Shown here: one piece after another, positions 8,198 through 16,309 of the stretch
How the letters are laid out: each line of letters opens with the position of its first letter
How positions within the stretch are numbered: the first letter of the stretch is position 1
NCBI GenBank assembly: GCA_001275005.1
Contig: JWZX01002012.1
Span: 1 to 24,274, forward strand
Source of the DNA: Chrysochromulina tobinii
Taxonomy: Eukaryota; Haptophyta; Prymnesiales; Chrysochromulinaceae
DNA length: 24,274 bases
Direction: 5' to 3'
Translations under genes and position numbers: made by a program
The notes under the pieces: model-generated
Seen by the model: only the letters and a program-made list of their open reading frames with translations
The model's database searches: none
What the model was told of the DNA's origin: nothing

Positions 8198-8736
8198 GCC
8201 ACGGGTGCGATAGCTATGCGATAGCAGCCACGGGTGCCACGTGTGCCGTAGCTCGCCGGCGCTTGCCGCTGTGTCGCCATCCCCTTCGGAGAGGTGAGTG
8301 CCACGTCATTCACAGCACCAATACGGCCATTCACAGCACCGCCCTGACAGTAATGCGGCAAGGCCATGCGAACGCTCAAGAGCAGCACTGTCCACATTCC
8401 TGTGAGCATTCGCGTGAGATGCGCGGATATTCTGATGTGCGCGAGCGTGCGCGAGCAGTGCGCACAAGGTGACTTCTCATTCCATCCCATGTGAGGCTGC
8501 AATGTGAGGCCATGTCAGCCTAGTCCCGCCCACGGCCCATGTGTCCGGCCCACGGCATGCCCTGGTATGCGTCCGGTTTCATGTACCCCCCTGAAAGACA
8601 CCGGCGGGAGGGTTCAACATTTCGACTGCCACATTCACATTCACACAGCGACGCATCGATTCCGCAGGGAGACCAAACGCTGTGAGTCCGTCGCGGGAGT
8701 GGTCTCGGCGCGCTCTTGACCGCGGTGAGCATTCAG
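8198..8736. other. Intergenic region between EDR2_C gene and transporter gene
   Basis: I see no convincing gene here. It holds several short direct repeats: GCCACGGGTGC at 8198 and 8228, CATTCACAGCACC at about 8309 and 8329, and paired CCCACGGC blocks near 8529-8552. An AAAGACACCGG motif near 8593 recalls the array at 118-225. The 3' UTR of the upstream gene and the promoter of the downstream gene must lie within it. Confidence 0.6.
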
Positions 8737-10227
8737 ATGGACCGTCAGCGTCTGGCAGAAAATCGAGAGGCGCTCCTCAGCGTCACCGAGCGGCTCCGCG
8801 CGTCGACCGAGCCGGACAAGTCGGCCCATTTTGAGGAAGCATCCGCCAATCAGCAAACGCCTCTGCCGGTGAAAGGAACAGCACAGCTGCGCGTGGTGAC
8901 CTTCAATCTTCTATGCACGGCTCTTGGGACCGGCGTGCTCGCGATCCCGTCCGTGTTTGCCTCGGTCGGCATCTTGGGTGGAATGCTCCTCCTCCTCATA
9001 GTGCCGGCCGTCGCGGAGCGCACGGCCGCGTTTATGACTGAGAGTGCTGAATCGACAGGCGTGGCGCTGCTCTACGAGATCATGGCCTCTACCTTCGGCA
9101 GCGCCGCTGGGCAGGTGACAGAGCTCGTCCTTGCACTGTACAGCCTTGGCGCGCTCATCGGCTCGTTCGTCGTCCTCAAGCAGCTCACGCCGCCCATCCT
9201 ACTCTTCCTCGGCTGGCACGAGCCACCTACGCTAGCGCTCCTCGCTGTGCTGTGCGTCCTGGTGCTGGTGCCGCTGTCGTCGCTGCCCTCGATGGAGCGG
9301 CTCAAGCTCACCTCAATCGTCTCCGTGCTCCTGCAGGGCGTCATCGTCACCACCATCGTCTTCGCCGGCTTGCGAGCCGCTTGGAGTTCCGGCAGAGCCA
9401 TCGGTCTCGGCGCTGGTACCGTGGCCGGCAACAGTCTGTGGGCTGACGAGATGCCACCAGATCCCAAAGAGCTGTCACAGCCGCCGGAGCCCCTGCCTGG
9501 CAGCGCCGCTGCCGCGACTGGCCCGCCGGCAGAGACGCTGCCGGTGCCGTTGCCATGGCTCCTACTCGAGCCTCTCGCATGGATGCGCAGCACGCCGGTC
9601 GTCGCGTTCGCGTACCAATTCCACCAAAACGTGCCGTTCCTGTTCAGGGAGCTTCGGCATGCATCGCTTGGCCCGAGCAAGTGGCCATCCAAGGCATCCA
9701 AGATGCTCGTTGCGATACGCGCGACGCTCGGCGCTTGCTTTGGGCTCTATACGGCCGTCGCGCTCGCAAGTGCCGTGGCCTTTGGAAGCGAAGTCCAAAA
9801 GAACCTCCTCGTGTCGCTTTCAAGCCAGCGGGGGCTGACGCTGCTGCCGCCCTCGCTCGTGGCGGCGGTGCAGGGCGCGATGGCGCTCGTGATGGTGTGC
9901 GTCTTCCCAGTGAATCTCTTCGGCCTGCGAGTCGGCTTGCATGGCCGCGTGTGCCCTGGACAACCGGAGACGGCTATGCATCGGTGGGTCAGCGCGGCGC
10001 TCCTCACGGCCCTGTGCTTTGGCGTCGCGAGTGCCGTCAACGACCTTGGTGCTCTGTTTGCCCTCATTGGCGCGACGACAGGCACTTTGATTATGTTCGT
10101 CATGCCCAGCGCGCTTGCGCTACGGCTGCGCGCTGGCGAGGGCCGGAGCCGACTGGTCGCCCCGTCCATCACGCTCGTGTTTGGGATTGGGGTGGGCGTC
10201 TGCGGCGTCATCGCCATTTGCATGTGA
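8737..10227 (+). CDS. AAAP (SLC36/SLC38-like) amino-acid transporter
   Basis: This is a 496-aa multi-spanning protein of the amino acid/auxin permease family, which moves amino acids with H+ or Na+ across plasma or vacuolar membranes. The diagnostic first helix is intact: FNLLCTALGTGVLAIPSVF, the family's NxxxxxxGxGxLxxPxxF pattern, near residues 54-72. The later helix ending PVVAFAYQFHQNVPFLFREL fits the family's FxFxxHxxxxPIYxEL element. About ten or eleven hydrophobic spans are visible. A Pro/Ala-rich loop between about residues 233 and 275 is longer than I would expect. The start is the ATG at 8737; the frame continues upstream only to a TTG. Substrate cannot be read from sequence. The stop codon lies within a short tandem duplication. 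Confidence 0.9.
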   Translation: MDRQRLAENREALLSVTERLRASTEPDKSAHFEEASANQQTPLPVKGTAQLRVVTFNLLCTALGTGVLAIPSVFASVGILGGMLLLLIVPAVAERTAAFMTESAESTGVALLYEIMASTFGSAAGQVTELVLALYSLGALIGSFVVLKQLTPPILLFLGWHEPPTLALLAVLCVLVLVPLSSLPSMERLKLTSIVSVLLQGVIVTTIVFAGLRAAWSSGRAIGLGAGTVAGNSLWADEMPPDPKELSQPPEPLPGSAAAATGPPAETLPVPLPWLLLEPLAWMRSTPVVAFAYQFHQNVPFLFRELRHASLGPSKWPSKASKMLVAIRATLGACFGLYTAVALASAVAFGSEVQKNLLVSLSSQRGLTLLPPSLVAAVQGAMALVMVCVFPVNLFGLRVGLHGRVCPGQPETAMHRWVSAALLTALCFGVASAVNDLGALFALIGATTGTLIMFVMPSALALRLRAGEGRSRLVAPSITLVFGIGVGVCGVIAICM

Positions 10228-10257
10228 TTGTGGCGTCATCACCATTTGCATGTGATT
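10204..10257. repeat. 28-bp tandem duplication over the transporter stop codon
   Basis: The 26-nt sequence from GGCGTCATC to GCATGTGATT at 10204-10229 recurs at 10232-10257 with one mismatch. It duplicates the last codons and the stop codon of the transporter gene into the 3' untranslated region. Confidence 0.9.
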
Positions 10258-10323
10258 CGTGAAGGAGTGAGAGGTGCGCGCGTGCGGCGCACTGGTGTGC
10301 GGCGGCAGACGGCGACTAGGGAC

Positions 10324-10418
10324 CTCCTTTCACAGGGACTCCTTCACAGCGATTCTTTCACAGAGACGGGCCAGGGAGTCGCTCGCTCGCCTCTGTGAAG
10401 GAGTCCCTGTGAAAGGAG
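10324..10418. repeat. 26-bp perfect inverted repeat, 43-nt spacer
   Basis: Bases 10324-10349 are the exact reverse complement of 10393-10418. The arms themselves contain repeats of a TTCACAG motif. The right arm is bracketed by GCTCGCTCGC at 10381-10390 and 10421-10430. It could form a stable hairpin in RNA or be the remnant of a small inverted-repeat element. No open reading frame lies inside. Confidence 0.9.
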
Positions 10419-10864
10419 TTGCTCGCTCGCATCGTCTGCACCCTCGTTGGTACACTCGCCAATTGCTTCTTGCGCGACGGCTGCACGTCGGAGACATTCT
10501 CGATGCCCTCGCGCGCAGCTGTGGAGAGGCGCGATGCGACGACGTGCCAAGTGGGCTCTAGTGCGGCCGCTCGGTGCTTCTTTCCTTGCACGAGTAGGGT
10601 CAAGGGTCCGTGCTGACCTTGCTCCTTGGTTTCGGAGAGTGGTGCGATGCACCACTGCTTTTGCGGTGTCCGCGCGGAGTGACGGTCCATTCGATTTCAG
10701 ATCCGTAAGTGACTGGTGGCTCGGTTTGCGGTCTACTTCTAGGGTATTATGACTTTTTACCGGGACGATATGGATATGTCGGATATAGTCGCGTACCATA
10801 TAGCATTGACGTCGTTCCATAAAACTTTGCAGTCTCGGCGAAACTACCACAGTCATAAGGCGAG

Positions 10865-10891
10865 CATGCGACGAAGGGGTTTCGTCGCATG
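10865..10891. repeat. 11-bp hairpin (CATGCGACGAA / TTCGTCGCATG)
   Basis: Perfect 11-bp arms at 10865-10875 and 10881-10891 surround the loop GGGGT. The arm core CATGCGACGA occurs again in direct orientation near 10947. No U-tract follows, and this is eukaryotic DNA, so it is not called a terminator. It may be a regulatory palindrome or a small mobile-element end. Confidence 0.85.
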
Positions 10892-11015
10892 TTGGTTTCG
10901 TCGTCCGACTGCACAGTTGCGAATCTGCGGCGTCGGCAAAAAAATCATGCGACGATAGTGCCGCCTTCTGGCAACCACGCCATGGTGGCAAGCAACGTGC
11001 GCACGTTCAGACCGA

Positions 11016-11971
11016 ATGCGACCGACAATGCGGCCCATCGAATCTATGCAGCCAGAGGAGCTCGCCTTCGAGCGGGAGCGAGGGTTCCTCTTACCCCTCG
11101 ACAACGATGAGGATGACGCAGTCGCCGAAGAGCCGAAGGCCAAGAAGCTCGTCCGCCGCTCATATACGACGAGCGCATCGTGGACTTCGCTGTCTGCATC
11201 CTCATCTATTGGCGTGCGGAGTGGCTCAGCGTCGATGCTCTCAAGCGTCCTCGCGTGCCGAAAAGCCGATGTCACACGAGCAACGCTCTCGCGAGGTCTG
11301 GAGCTCATCGAGCGGCGGCGAGCCGAAGTCGCGGGGGCGGTTATCCCTGCCTCAGCATTTTACGTCGACGAGGAGACCGCTGAGCTCCTCGCGACCCGCG
11401 CACCCATGTCTCTCGCGTTGTTCGGCGCGGTGTATCGGCTCGGCGACGCCTCGGCCGCTCGCCGCATGCCGGACTCGCATGAGAGCAGATCTGCAACGAT
11501 GCTCTGGGATACGGCAAGCGAGGAGACACGCGAGAGACTCTTTCGGACTCAACGGCTGCGAGAGGAGTGCAGGATCATCCGTCTCCACAGCAGCAAGGGG
11601 TCGCTCCGCACGCCGGTATCTGAGCACCTCACACAGTGCGCAGATCCCTCGGCGTCCCGGTGCCCTCTCCCCTTTATGCCATGCGCGCATCCAGCACGTC
11701 GATCTCCGAGCGCGCCCCGGCCGCCATCGCGAGCTCGGCCGTCCACGCCTCGGTCCCGAGACCAGAGCTTGCTCAACGAAGGTGCGCACATCCCCGGATC
11801 GAACGGCTGGTGGAAGGAGATCAGGGGGGCGGGCGATTCACCGACAAAAAGGCGCTCGGGCTCGCGCTCGTGACCTTGGCGATGGCGTGTGGGGCCGCGA
11901 TAGGGCCGCGAGGGGCGAGTCGCGCTGTGTCGCATGAGGCCCCGTCGCCCGTCCGGCCGCTGTGGCGCTGA
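11016..11971 (+). CDS. Unknown protein, probably two exons, C-terminal membrane helix
   Basis: From the ATG at 11016 a frame with good coding character runs to about 11566-11615. It encodes an acidic N-terminus, a Ser-rich stretch and a helical region (RATLSRGLELIERRRAEV, EETAELLATRAPMSLALFGAVYRLG, EETRERLFRTQRLREECR). Beyond that the same frame turns Pro/Ser/Arg-rich, while another frame gains coding character to the stop at 11971 and includes a hydrophobic helix, ALGLALVTLAMACGAAIG. An intron would join them. Options are donor GTGCAG at 11567 with acceptor CATCCAG ending 11694, or donor GTATCT at 11616 with acceptor TCCGAG ending 11710; both keep frame. The product would be a tail-anchored protein. 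I do not recognise the family, and a single-exon reading to 11873 cannot be excluded. Confidence 0.45.
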
Positions 11972-12616
11972 GCGCGCAGGCTGGAGTCGCTGTGATTCTG
12001 CTCTGACGGCAAAAGACCAATAGAGAATAGACCTGTAGCCGTCAATATATATGTCGGAGAGTTAGGGTTACGCTTACGGACGACCGGATCGGCGAAAAGT
12101 TGGAACTACGCAAAAGCTCACGTCGTGTCGCACGTACACGCACCCGCGCCACGAACGACGCCCGACCGATTGGTCCCGGAGGGCGTAACGGAGGGCAACC
12201 CGCGCCAGGAGAGGCGGCCGGGCCTAGGCCAGGCCGCGGAGATCTGCGGAGATCCGCAGATGACCTCGGACGCTAGACGTTGTCTCGTATCGACCATCGT
12301 TCTGCTTGGCTTGCCTTTTGCCCTCGCCAAGCGCGTTCCAGGTGTGAACACTCTCGCCATGCGCGACACTGCTAGGTGCTATGAGGTGAGAGGTCGTGAG
12401 TCCGCCTCGTTCGACCGTCTGCGTCTCGCATCCACGCCAGCTAGCCAGCGTGCTCGAGTCGATGCTCGAGAATTCGCTTGCACGATCATGGAAGCTTCTC
12501 AGATCGACGTCTGAGAGTTTCTCCAGATCGACATCTGAGCGTCTCTCCAGATGAGCAACCGTTGCAATCCAGCGCGTCTGATCCAGAGGAGCTGCCGACG
12601 GGTCCTCCAGCTGCCT
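11972..12616. other. Intergenic region with weak open frame and short repeats
   Basis: An ATG at 12260 opens an 84-codon plus-strand frame to 12514 with a hydrophobic N-terminal stretch (LVSTIVLLGLPFALA) that resembles a signal peptide. The rest matches nothing, so I do not call it a gene. A small inverted repeat, ATCTGCGG-AGAT-CCGCAGAT, lies near 12242-12261. Three imperfect copies of about 24 bp containing CAGATCGACATCTGAG or part of it lie at about 12493-12555. The 3' end of the 6-phosphogluconolactonase transcript must extend into this region. Confidence 0.5.
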
Positions 12617-13714
12617 CTACTTCACCAGTGTGACCCCCTTTTCATTCTTACCGCTGTCATCCCAGAAGACATTCGCGTACTGAGAACTTCCTCCGAAGGC
12701 GAAGCAATCGACATAATCAAAGCCCAGGCTCGAGCCTGCCGCGGCGTCGAGCACCCAAAAGGCGCGCGTGCGCAGCCCGACTGCTGGGAAGCTCGAGGCT
12801 GTCTGGCTCTGGTCCTCGATGGCCTTTCGCATCGCTTCCGACTTGCCCTTCGGGGACTTGTCCGACACGCCACATGCCGCAACCACGACGCGCTCCGCAG
12901 AGGCCATCACTGGAAGAGAGAGGGTGATGCTCCCAGGCACCTTCATCTCCACGGGCAACACCCACCTGCCCGAAGCATCGCTCACTTCCTCGCGCCCCGG
13001 GTAGAGGCTCCCCACGTGGCCGTCGTCGCCCACACCGATCAGCATCATGTCAAAAATCGGAAGCCCCTTTGCATTGCGTGGCAGCACCGATTCGGGTAGA
13101 GCCCTCAACTTGCTCTCGTACCGCTGAGCCTCCGCCTTCGCATCGCTGCTGCCGTCCATCACAATGACGTCCACACCCGCCCACTTGTCGAGAAAGAGCG
13201 CTGTGGCCTTGGCATGCGTGGCCAACTTGGCGTCATCCATGGGCACCGCCTTATGATTCACGTACGCAATCGTGCACTTGGATGCCCAAGCTGGCGCCCC
13301 GCTTTCGGCCAGCATCTTCATAACTGAGCCGCCAGGGATTGCAAGAGCGAAATGTCCGCGCTTGGCAATCGATGCTTCCGCCGCTGCTTCTACCTGGTAG
13401 CGCACGATTGCGGCAACAGCGTCAGCGTCCTCCTCCACAGCCACCATCTTGTAGTCCACGGGGGCAAGCATGCGGACTGAGATAGTCGCATGGCGCGAGC
13501 CGACGAAGTCACGTGGCGCCTGCCAAGGTAGTCGCATGGTGCCTGCCGACGGTGAGTACGCCGATGCGATGATTACTCCAGCAAGCATTGGAGGCACACC
13601 AGGAAGGAAGGGAGGAGTGTAGAGCCGAGAGGCAGAGGAATCGGTGATCGTATCTCCATGCCCGAGCGCGTGTGTGAACGCGAGGGGTGTCGGTGTGATT
13701 ACAGCCTTTTTCAT
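12617..13714 (-). CDS. 6-phosphogluconolactonase with N-terminal extension
   Basis: This enzyme hydrolyses 6-phosphoglucono-delta-lactone to 6-phosphogluconate, step two of the oxidative pentose phosphate pathway, supplying NADPH with its neighbouring dehydrogenases. The product is 365 aa from the ATG at 13714; the catalytic domain occupies roughly residues 85-365. Visible motifs are the phosphate-binding IPGGSVMKML, IAYVNHKAVPMDD at the place where most bacterial and plant enzymes have a WxDER-type motif, and GVGDDGHVGSLYPG, which carries the catalytic His of the DGH motif. The region before the domain is hydrophobic and Ser/Ala/Pro-rich with few acids, fitting an organelle-targeting extension, though a later ATG could give a cytosolic form. 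The frame extends upstream to 13792, but that would overlap the next gene; from 13714 the gap is 31 bp. Confidence 0.9.
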   Translation of the reverse strand: MKKAVITPTPLAFTHALGHGDTITDSSASRLYTPPFLPGVPPMLAGVIIASAYSPSAGTMRLPWQAPRDFVGSRHATISVRMLAPVDYKMVAVEEDADAVAAIVRYQVEAAAEASIAKRGHFALAIPGGSVMKMLAESGAPAWASKCTIAYVNHKAVPMDDAKLATHAKATALFLDKWAGVDVIVMDGSSDAKAEAQRYESKLRALPESVLPRNAKGLPIFDMMLIGVGDDGHVGSLYPGREEVSDASGRWVLPVEMKVPGSITLSLPVMASAERVVVAACGVSDKSPKGKSEAMRKAIEDQSQTASSFPAVGLRTRAFWVLDAAAGSSLGFDYVDCFAFGGSSQYANVFWDDSGKNEKGVTLVK

Positions 13715-13745
13715 GATAAATTTCCATGGCCCGCCACCGCGCCGT

Positions 13746-14681
13746 TCAGGGGTCCTGCCTTGCCCTGTCGATCGGCGGCGTGGCAGACGCATTGATTGGC
13801 CGTGGCGTCTGCGGCTGCGTTTGCTGCATCTGCTGCTGCATCGCCATCTGCTGCTGCTGCATGAGCGCCTGCTGCTCCCTCGCGAGCAGCTGCAGCACGA
13901 GCGCCTGGCACTGCGCGAGGTACTGTCGCAACATCTGATTCTCCTGCAACACTCGCAGGTACTCGACGTGCGATGAGCTCAGCGCCGACGCACCGGTACC
14001 CTCGGTGGGCGGCGGCGCAGCTGCAGACGTCGACGCTGGGGCCGAGGAGGGTTGCGGAGCGATCGTTGCATCTGGCGGCAGGAGCAGAGGGACGAGCGAC
14101 GGCACGGGTACCGGCACGGGCGAATGCACGTGGACCACTGGGATGATCTGCACCTCCACCCACATATTGGTGCTTGCACCGTTGTGTAGCACTCCCTGCT
14201 TGAGCTGGAAGCTCAGCCCCCGCGCGCCGTACCGACGCGACGACTCGTCGAGCAGCTCGCACACGCGCCGGCGGACCTCGCCCATGCGCCGGTTGACGGC
14301 GAACGCCATGAGCGGGAAGCTGCAGAAGATGATGCCGAACTCGAGACCCATCGGCAGAAGCAGGTCGGTGAGCGGGTAATCCCACGGCGAGATGAGCAGC
14401 CACGGATCGATGACTGACAGGAGCGTCATTGTGAGCACGTCGACGACCAGGAAGGGGAAGAGCAGCGATAGCACGCTGAAGCCCGACAGCGGCTGCAGGG
14501 TCGTGTTGATCCCCGCGACCACCCCTTGAAACTCTGCCTCCGCGAGGCGCGAGTCGAGCTGCCGCGGCATCGGTCCGGGCGCGATCGAGAAACGTGGGTG
14601 GCCGCTGGTACGCAACGGCAGGACGCACAACGACGATGTCGATGTCGGGAAGGACACTGGTGAGGAGAGAAGGGCTCCCAT
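13746..14681 (-). CDS. Membrane protein with two helices and Gln-rich coiled-coil tail
   Basis: The product is 311 aa from the ATG at 14681; an ATG at 14570 giving 274 aa is also reasonable. Two long hydrophobic segments are visible: FSVLSLLFPFLVVDVLTMTLL and, after WDYPLTDLLLP, a second containing MGLEFGIIFCSFPLMAFAV. A soluble region follows (RRRVCELLDESSRRYGARGLSFQLKQG...MWVEVQIIPV). Its RYxxRGxxFxL phrase suggests a small folded domain, not a linker. Then come a Val/Pro-rich stretch (VPVPVPSLVP), an Ala/Pro/Ser linker, and a leucine- and glutamine-rich helix (EYLRVLQENQMLRQYLAQCQ, then MQQQQMAMQQQMQQ) likely to form a coiled coil. I do not recognise the family. It lies 31 bp upstream of the 6-phosphogluconolactonase gene on the same strand. 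Confidence 0.7.
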   Translation of the reverse strand: MGALLSSPVSFPTSTSSLCVLPLRTSGHPRFSIAPGPMPRQLDSRLAEAEFQGVVAGINTTLQPLSGFSVLSLLFPFLVVDVLTMTLLSVIDPWLLISPWDYPLTDLLLPMGLEFGIIFCSFPLMAFAVNRRMGEVRRRVCELLDESSRRYGARGLSFQLKQGVLHNGASTNMWVEVQIIPVVHVHSPVPVPVPSLVPLLLPPDATIAPQPSSAPASTSAAAPPPTEGTGASALSSSHVEYLRVLQENQMLRQYLAQCQALVLQLLAREQQALMQQQQMAMQQQMQQTQPQTPRPINASATPPIDRARQDP

Positions 14682-15229
14682 GCACTTGTGCAACACGTGT
14701 GCTCTCGCGCAACACTCGTGCAACACGCTTCGTGCGTGCGCAGAACGCGCGCAGAACGCGGACGCTTTGGTCACGGCGTGGTCAGTGGTGAAACTTCAAA
14801 CTCTGGGGTTTTTTTGGAATAAATGAGGGGTTGTCTGCCTATAATCCGTTTCACGCTCTCGAGAGAAGATGGTATGACGTGTGAACAAAACATTGACATA
14901 AAAATGGATGCGGAGAACCTTGGCGAGCATAGCAACCAAGAGAAGCGCGCCAGATACTTCGAGAACGCAATCACGTTACAAGCGCCGACCGGCTGAATGT
15001 GATCTCCTTGGCGTTTGGGTTCACTTCTTCACATTTCACAGTAAACTCTACAAACTACGGCTGCAGTGATTTCCGAGATTTGGAGGGTGCCGCGTGCAGG
15101 TCTTGATCACTACATGTACCATTCGCACCACGCAGGTCGTCAAAATGATATTTTTAATGCGCTCGGCTACCAAGCTGCTCTCGGCGCGGTCACTCCCTCT
15201 ATTCGAGTCTCGCGCCTCCCGAGGCCACC
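14682..15229. other. Intergenic region, AT-richer, with one 40-codon open frame
   Basis: The segment between the two minus-strand genes is visibly less GC-rich than the coding DNA around it. At 14874-14996 a plus-strand ATG opens a 40-codon frame whose composition is balanced and protein-like, with a charged helical centre (ENLGEHSNQEKRARYFENAI). It may be a small gene or an exon, but nothing else supports it. Short CACGTGTG/ACACTCGTGCAACACG-type repeats lie at about 14692-14730, upstream of the membrane-protein gene. Confidence 0.4.
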
Positions 15230-15300
15230 TCAACACACCTGTACATCAACACACCTCAACACACCACATGTCCACATCACTTTGCATCTGAACACGGAAC
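15230..15300. repeat. CATCAACACACC short repeats at gene 3' end
   Basis: Repeats of CACCTCAACACACC and TCAACACACC type cluster at about 15228-15270. They overlap the last codons of the minus-strand frame and include its stop. This makes the annotated C-terminus doubtful. Confidence 0.6.
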
Positions 15301-16066
15301 CCGCCAAGCGACGCCCACGCCTAGAACGCTCATCACGCTCATCACTTTTCGCCGTTTTGCCAACGGTCGCAACTCCCATCTTGACTCCCTCGAGGCCCAC
15401 CTTGGCCGTCACGCCGAGCACCTCGCCGATCTGTCCACTTACGCGTGTGGCCGAGTCGAAGATCACCTGCTGATCAGCGTCCAGTGAACCGCGTAAGAGC
15501 TCACCCGCCTTGGCAGCAGCAACGCCCGCAGCGGCTCCAGCGCTGTCTGCAGCTTGCATCAGCACCGGAGTGGCCACCTCGACAGACGCATCGAACGCCT
15601 GCTTCATCACTGGCAGGGCGGCATCGACACCTTGCTTGACCATTGGAACAGCAGCCTCCATACCATTCTTGAGGATAGGAACGGACGCATCGAACGCCTG
15701 CTTCATCACTGGCAGGGCGGCATCGAAACCTTGCTTCACCAGGGGAGCAGCAGCCTCCATGCCATTCTTGATCGCCGGTAGTCCTACATCCACACCTTGT
15801 TGGACGATGGGCGTCATGGCATTCTTGAAGGCTGCCGCCGCGTCGTCGAAAGAGAGCGACCCTTCAAATAGCGCGACGTTGGACCGCCCTTGGAGCACGG
15901 TACTTACGCCGAGAATGGCGCGGAAGGCCGATAATCGCGAACTTGGATGGCCAGGATGAACTTGGATGGCGATGCCGGAAGACTGGAAGAGGTCGAGGAC
16001 CGGGGTAACTAGAAATATCGAGCAAGGATAGAGGATCTCGTCATTGAGGATTGCGTTTTCCGTCAT
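15230..16066 (-). CDS. Protein of eight 11-residue amphipathic repeats
   Basis: From the ATG at 16066 the product is 278 aa. After an N-terminal part with a hydrophobic stretch (CSIFLVTPVLDLFQ) and the phrase LSAFRAILGVSTVL, a repeat block begins. It has eight consecutive 11-residue units of the pattern P-hydrophobic-hydrophobic-K/Q-Q/N-G/A-hydrophobic-D/E-A/V-x-hydrophobic, for example PLVKQGFDAAL, PVMKQAFDASV and PILKNGMEAAV. The underlying DNA contains a 99-bp duplicated segment at about 15584 and 15683. Eleven-residue periodicity makes an amphipathic helix of the sort seen in perilipins, synucleins and some LEA proteins, which lie on lipid surfaces or protect membranes. An Ala/Gly-rich helical domain follows. 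The last 30 residues may be read-through of an unseen intron. It is divergent from the DNMT3-like gene. Confidence 0.65.
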   Translation of the reverse strand: MTENAILNDEILYPCSIFLVTPVLDLFQSSGIAIQVHPGHPSSRLSAFRAILGVSTVLQGRSNVALFEGSLSFDDAAAAFKNAMTPIVQQGVDVGLPAIKNGMEAAAPLVKQGFDAALPVMKQAFDASVPILKNGMEAAVPMVKQGVDAALPVMKQAFDASVEVATPVLMQAADSAGAAAGVAAAKAGELLRGSLDADQQVIFDSATRVSGQIGEVLGVTAKVGLEGVKMGVATVGKTAKSDERDERSRRGRRLAGSVFRCKVMWTCGVLRCVDVQVC

Positions 16067-16309
16067 ATGTGAGAGCGTGTTCGTACGTGGCCTTGTCGAC
16101 TTTGAAACGTCTGGCAATTTCGCGTGAACGAATTGCATTTGCTTGCATGAATGTTCTGGCGCACTCGCTTCCGAGCGCACACATGGACTCTCGCATCCAA
16201 CATGGACTCTCGGAGTGGGGGTGGTAGCGTCGCCACACGGAGTCGAGGCGTACGGAAGCCCGTGCTGCCACCAAGAGTGCCTTCGTGCTCCCCTCATCCT
16301 CGATCGGAC

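Larger units (their letters stand above)
10228..11015. other. Long non-coding stretch between transporter gene and next gene
   Basis: No frame here has coding character; the short open frames are rich in Arg, Ser and Cys and match nothing. It contains the 26-bp inverted repeat at 10324-10418 and the hairpin at 10865-10891. Bases 10740-10860 are noticeably more AT-rich than the surroundings and could be promoter sequence for the gene at 11016. Confidence 0.6.

Noticed and set aside
11107-11937. A 276-codon plus-strand frame overlapping the gene at 11016
   Set aside because: It is Arg/Ser-rich throughout, typical of an out-of-phase reading of GC-rich coding DNA.
12062-12072. Telomere-like GTTAGGGTTAC
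   Set aside because: Only about one and a half copies; no array.
12260-12514. An 84-codon plus-strand frame with a signal-peptide-like start
   Set aside because: There is no recognisable domain, and its end runs into short repeats; kept only as a note in the intergenic entry.
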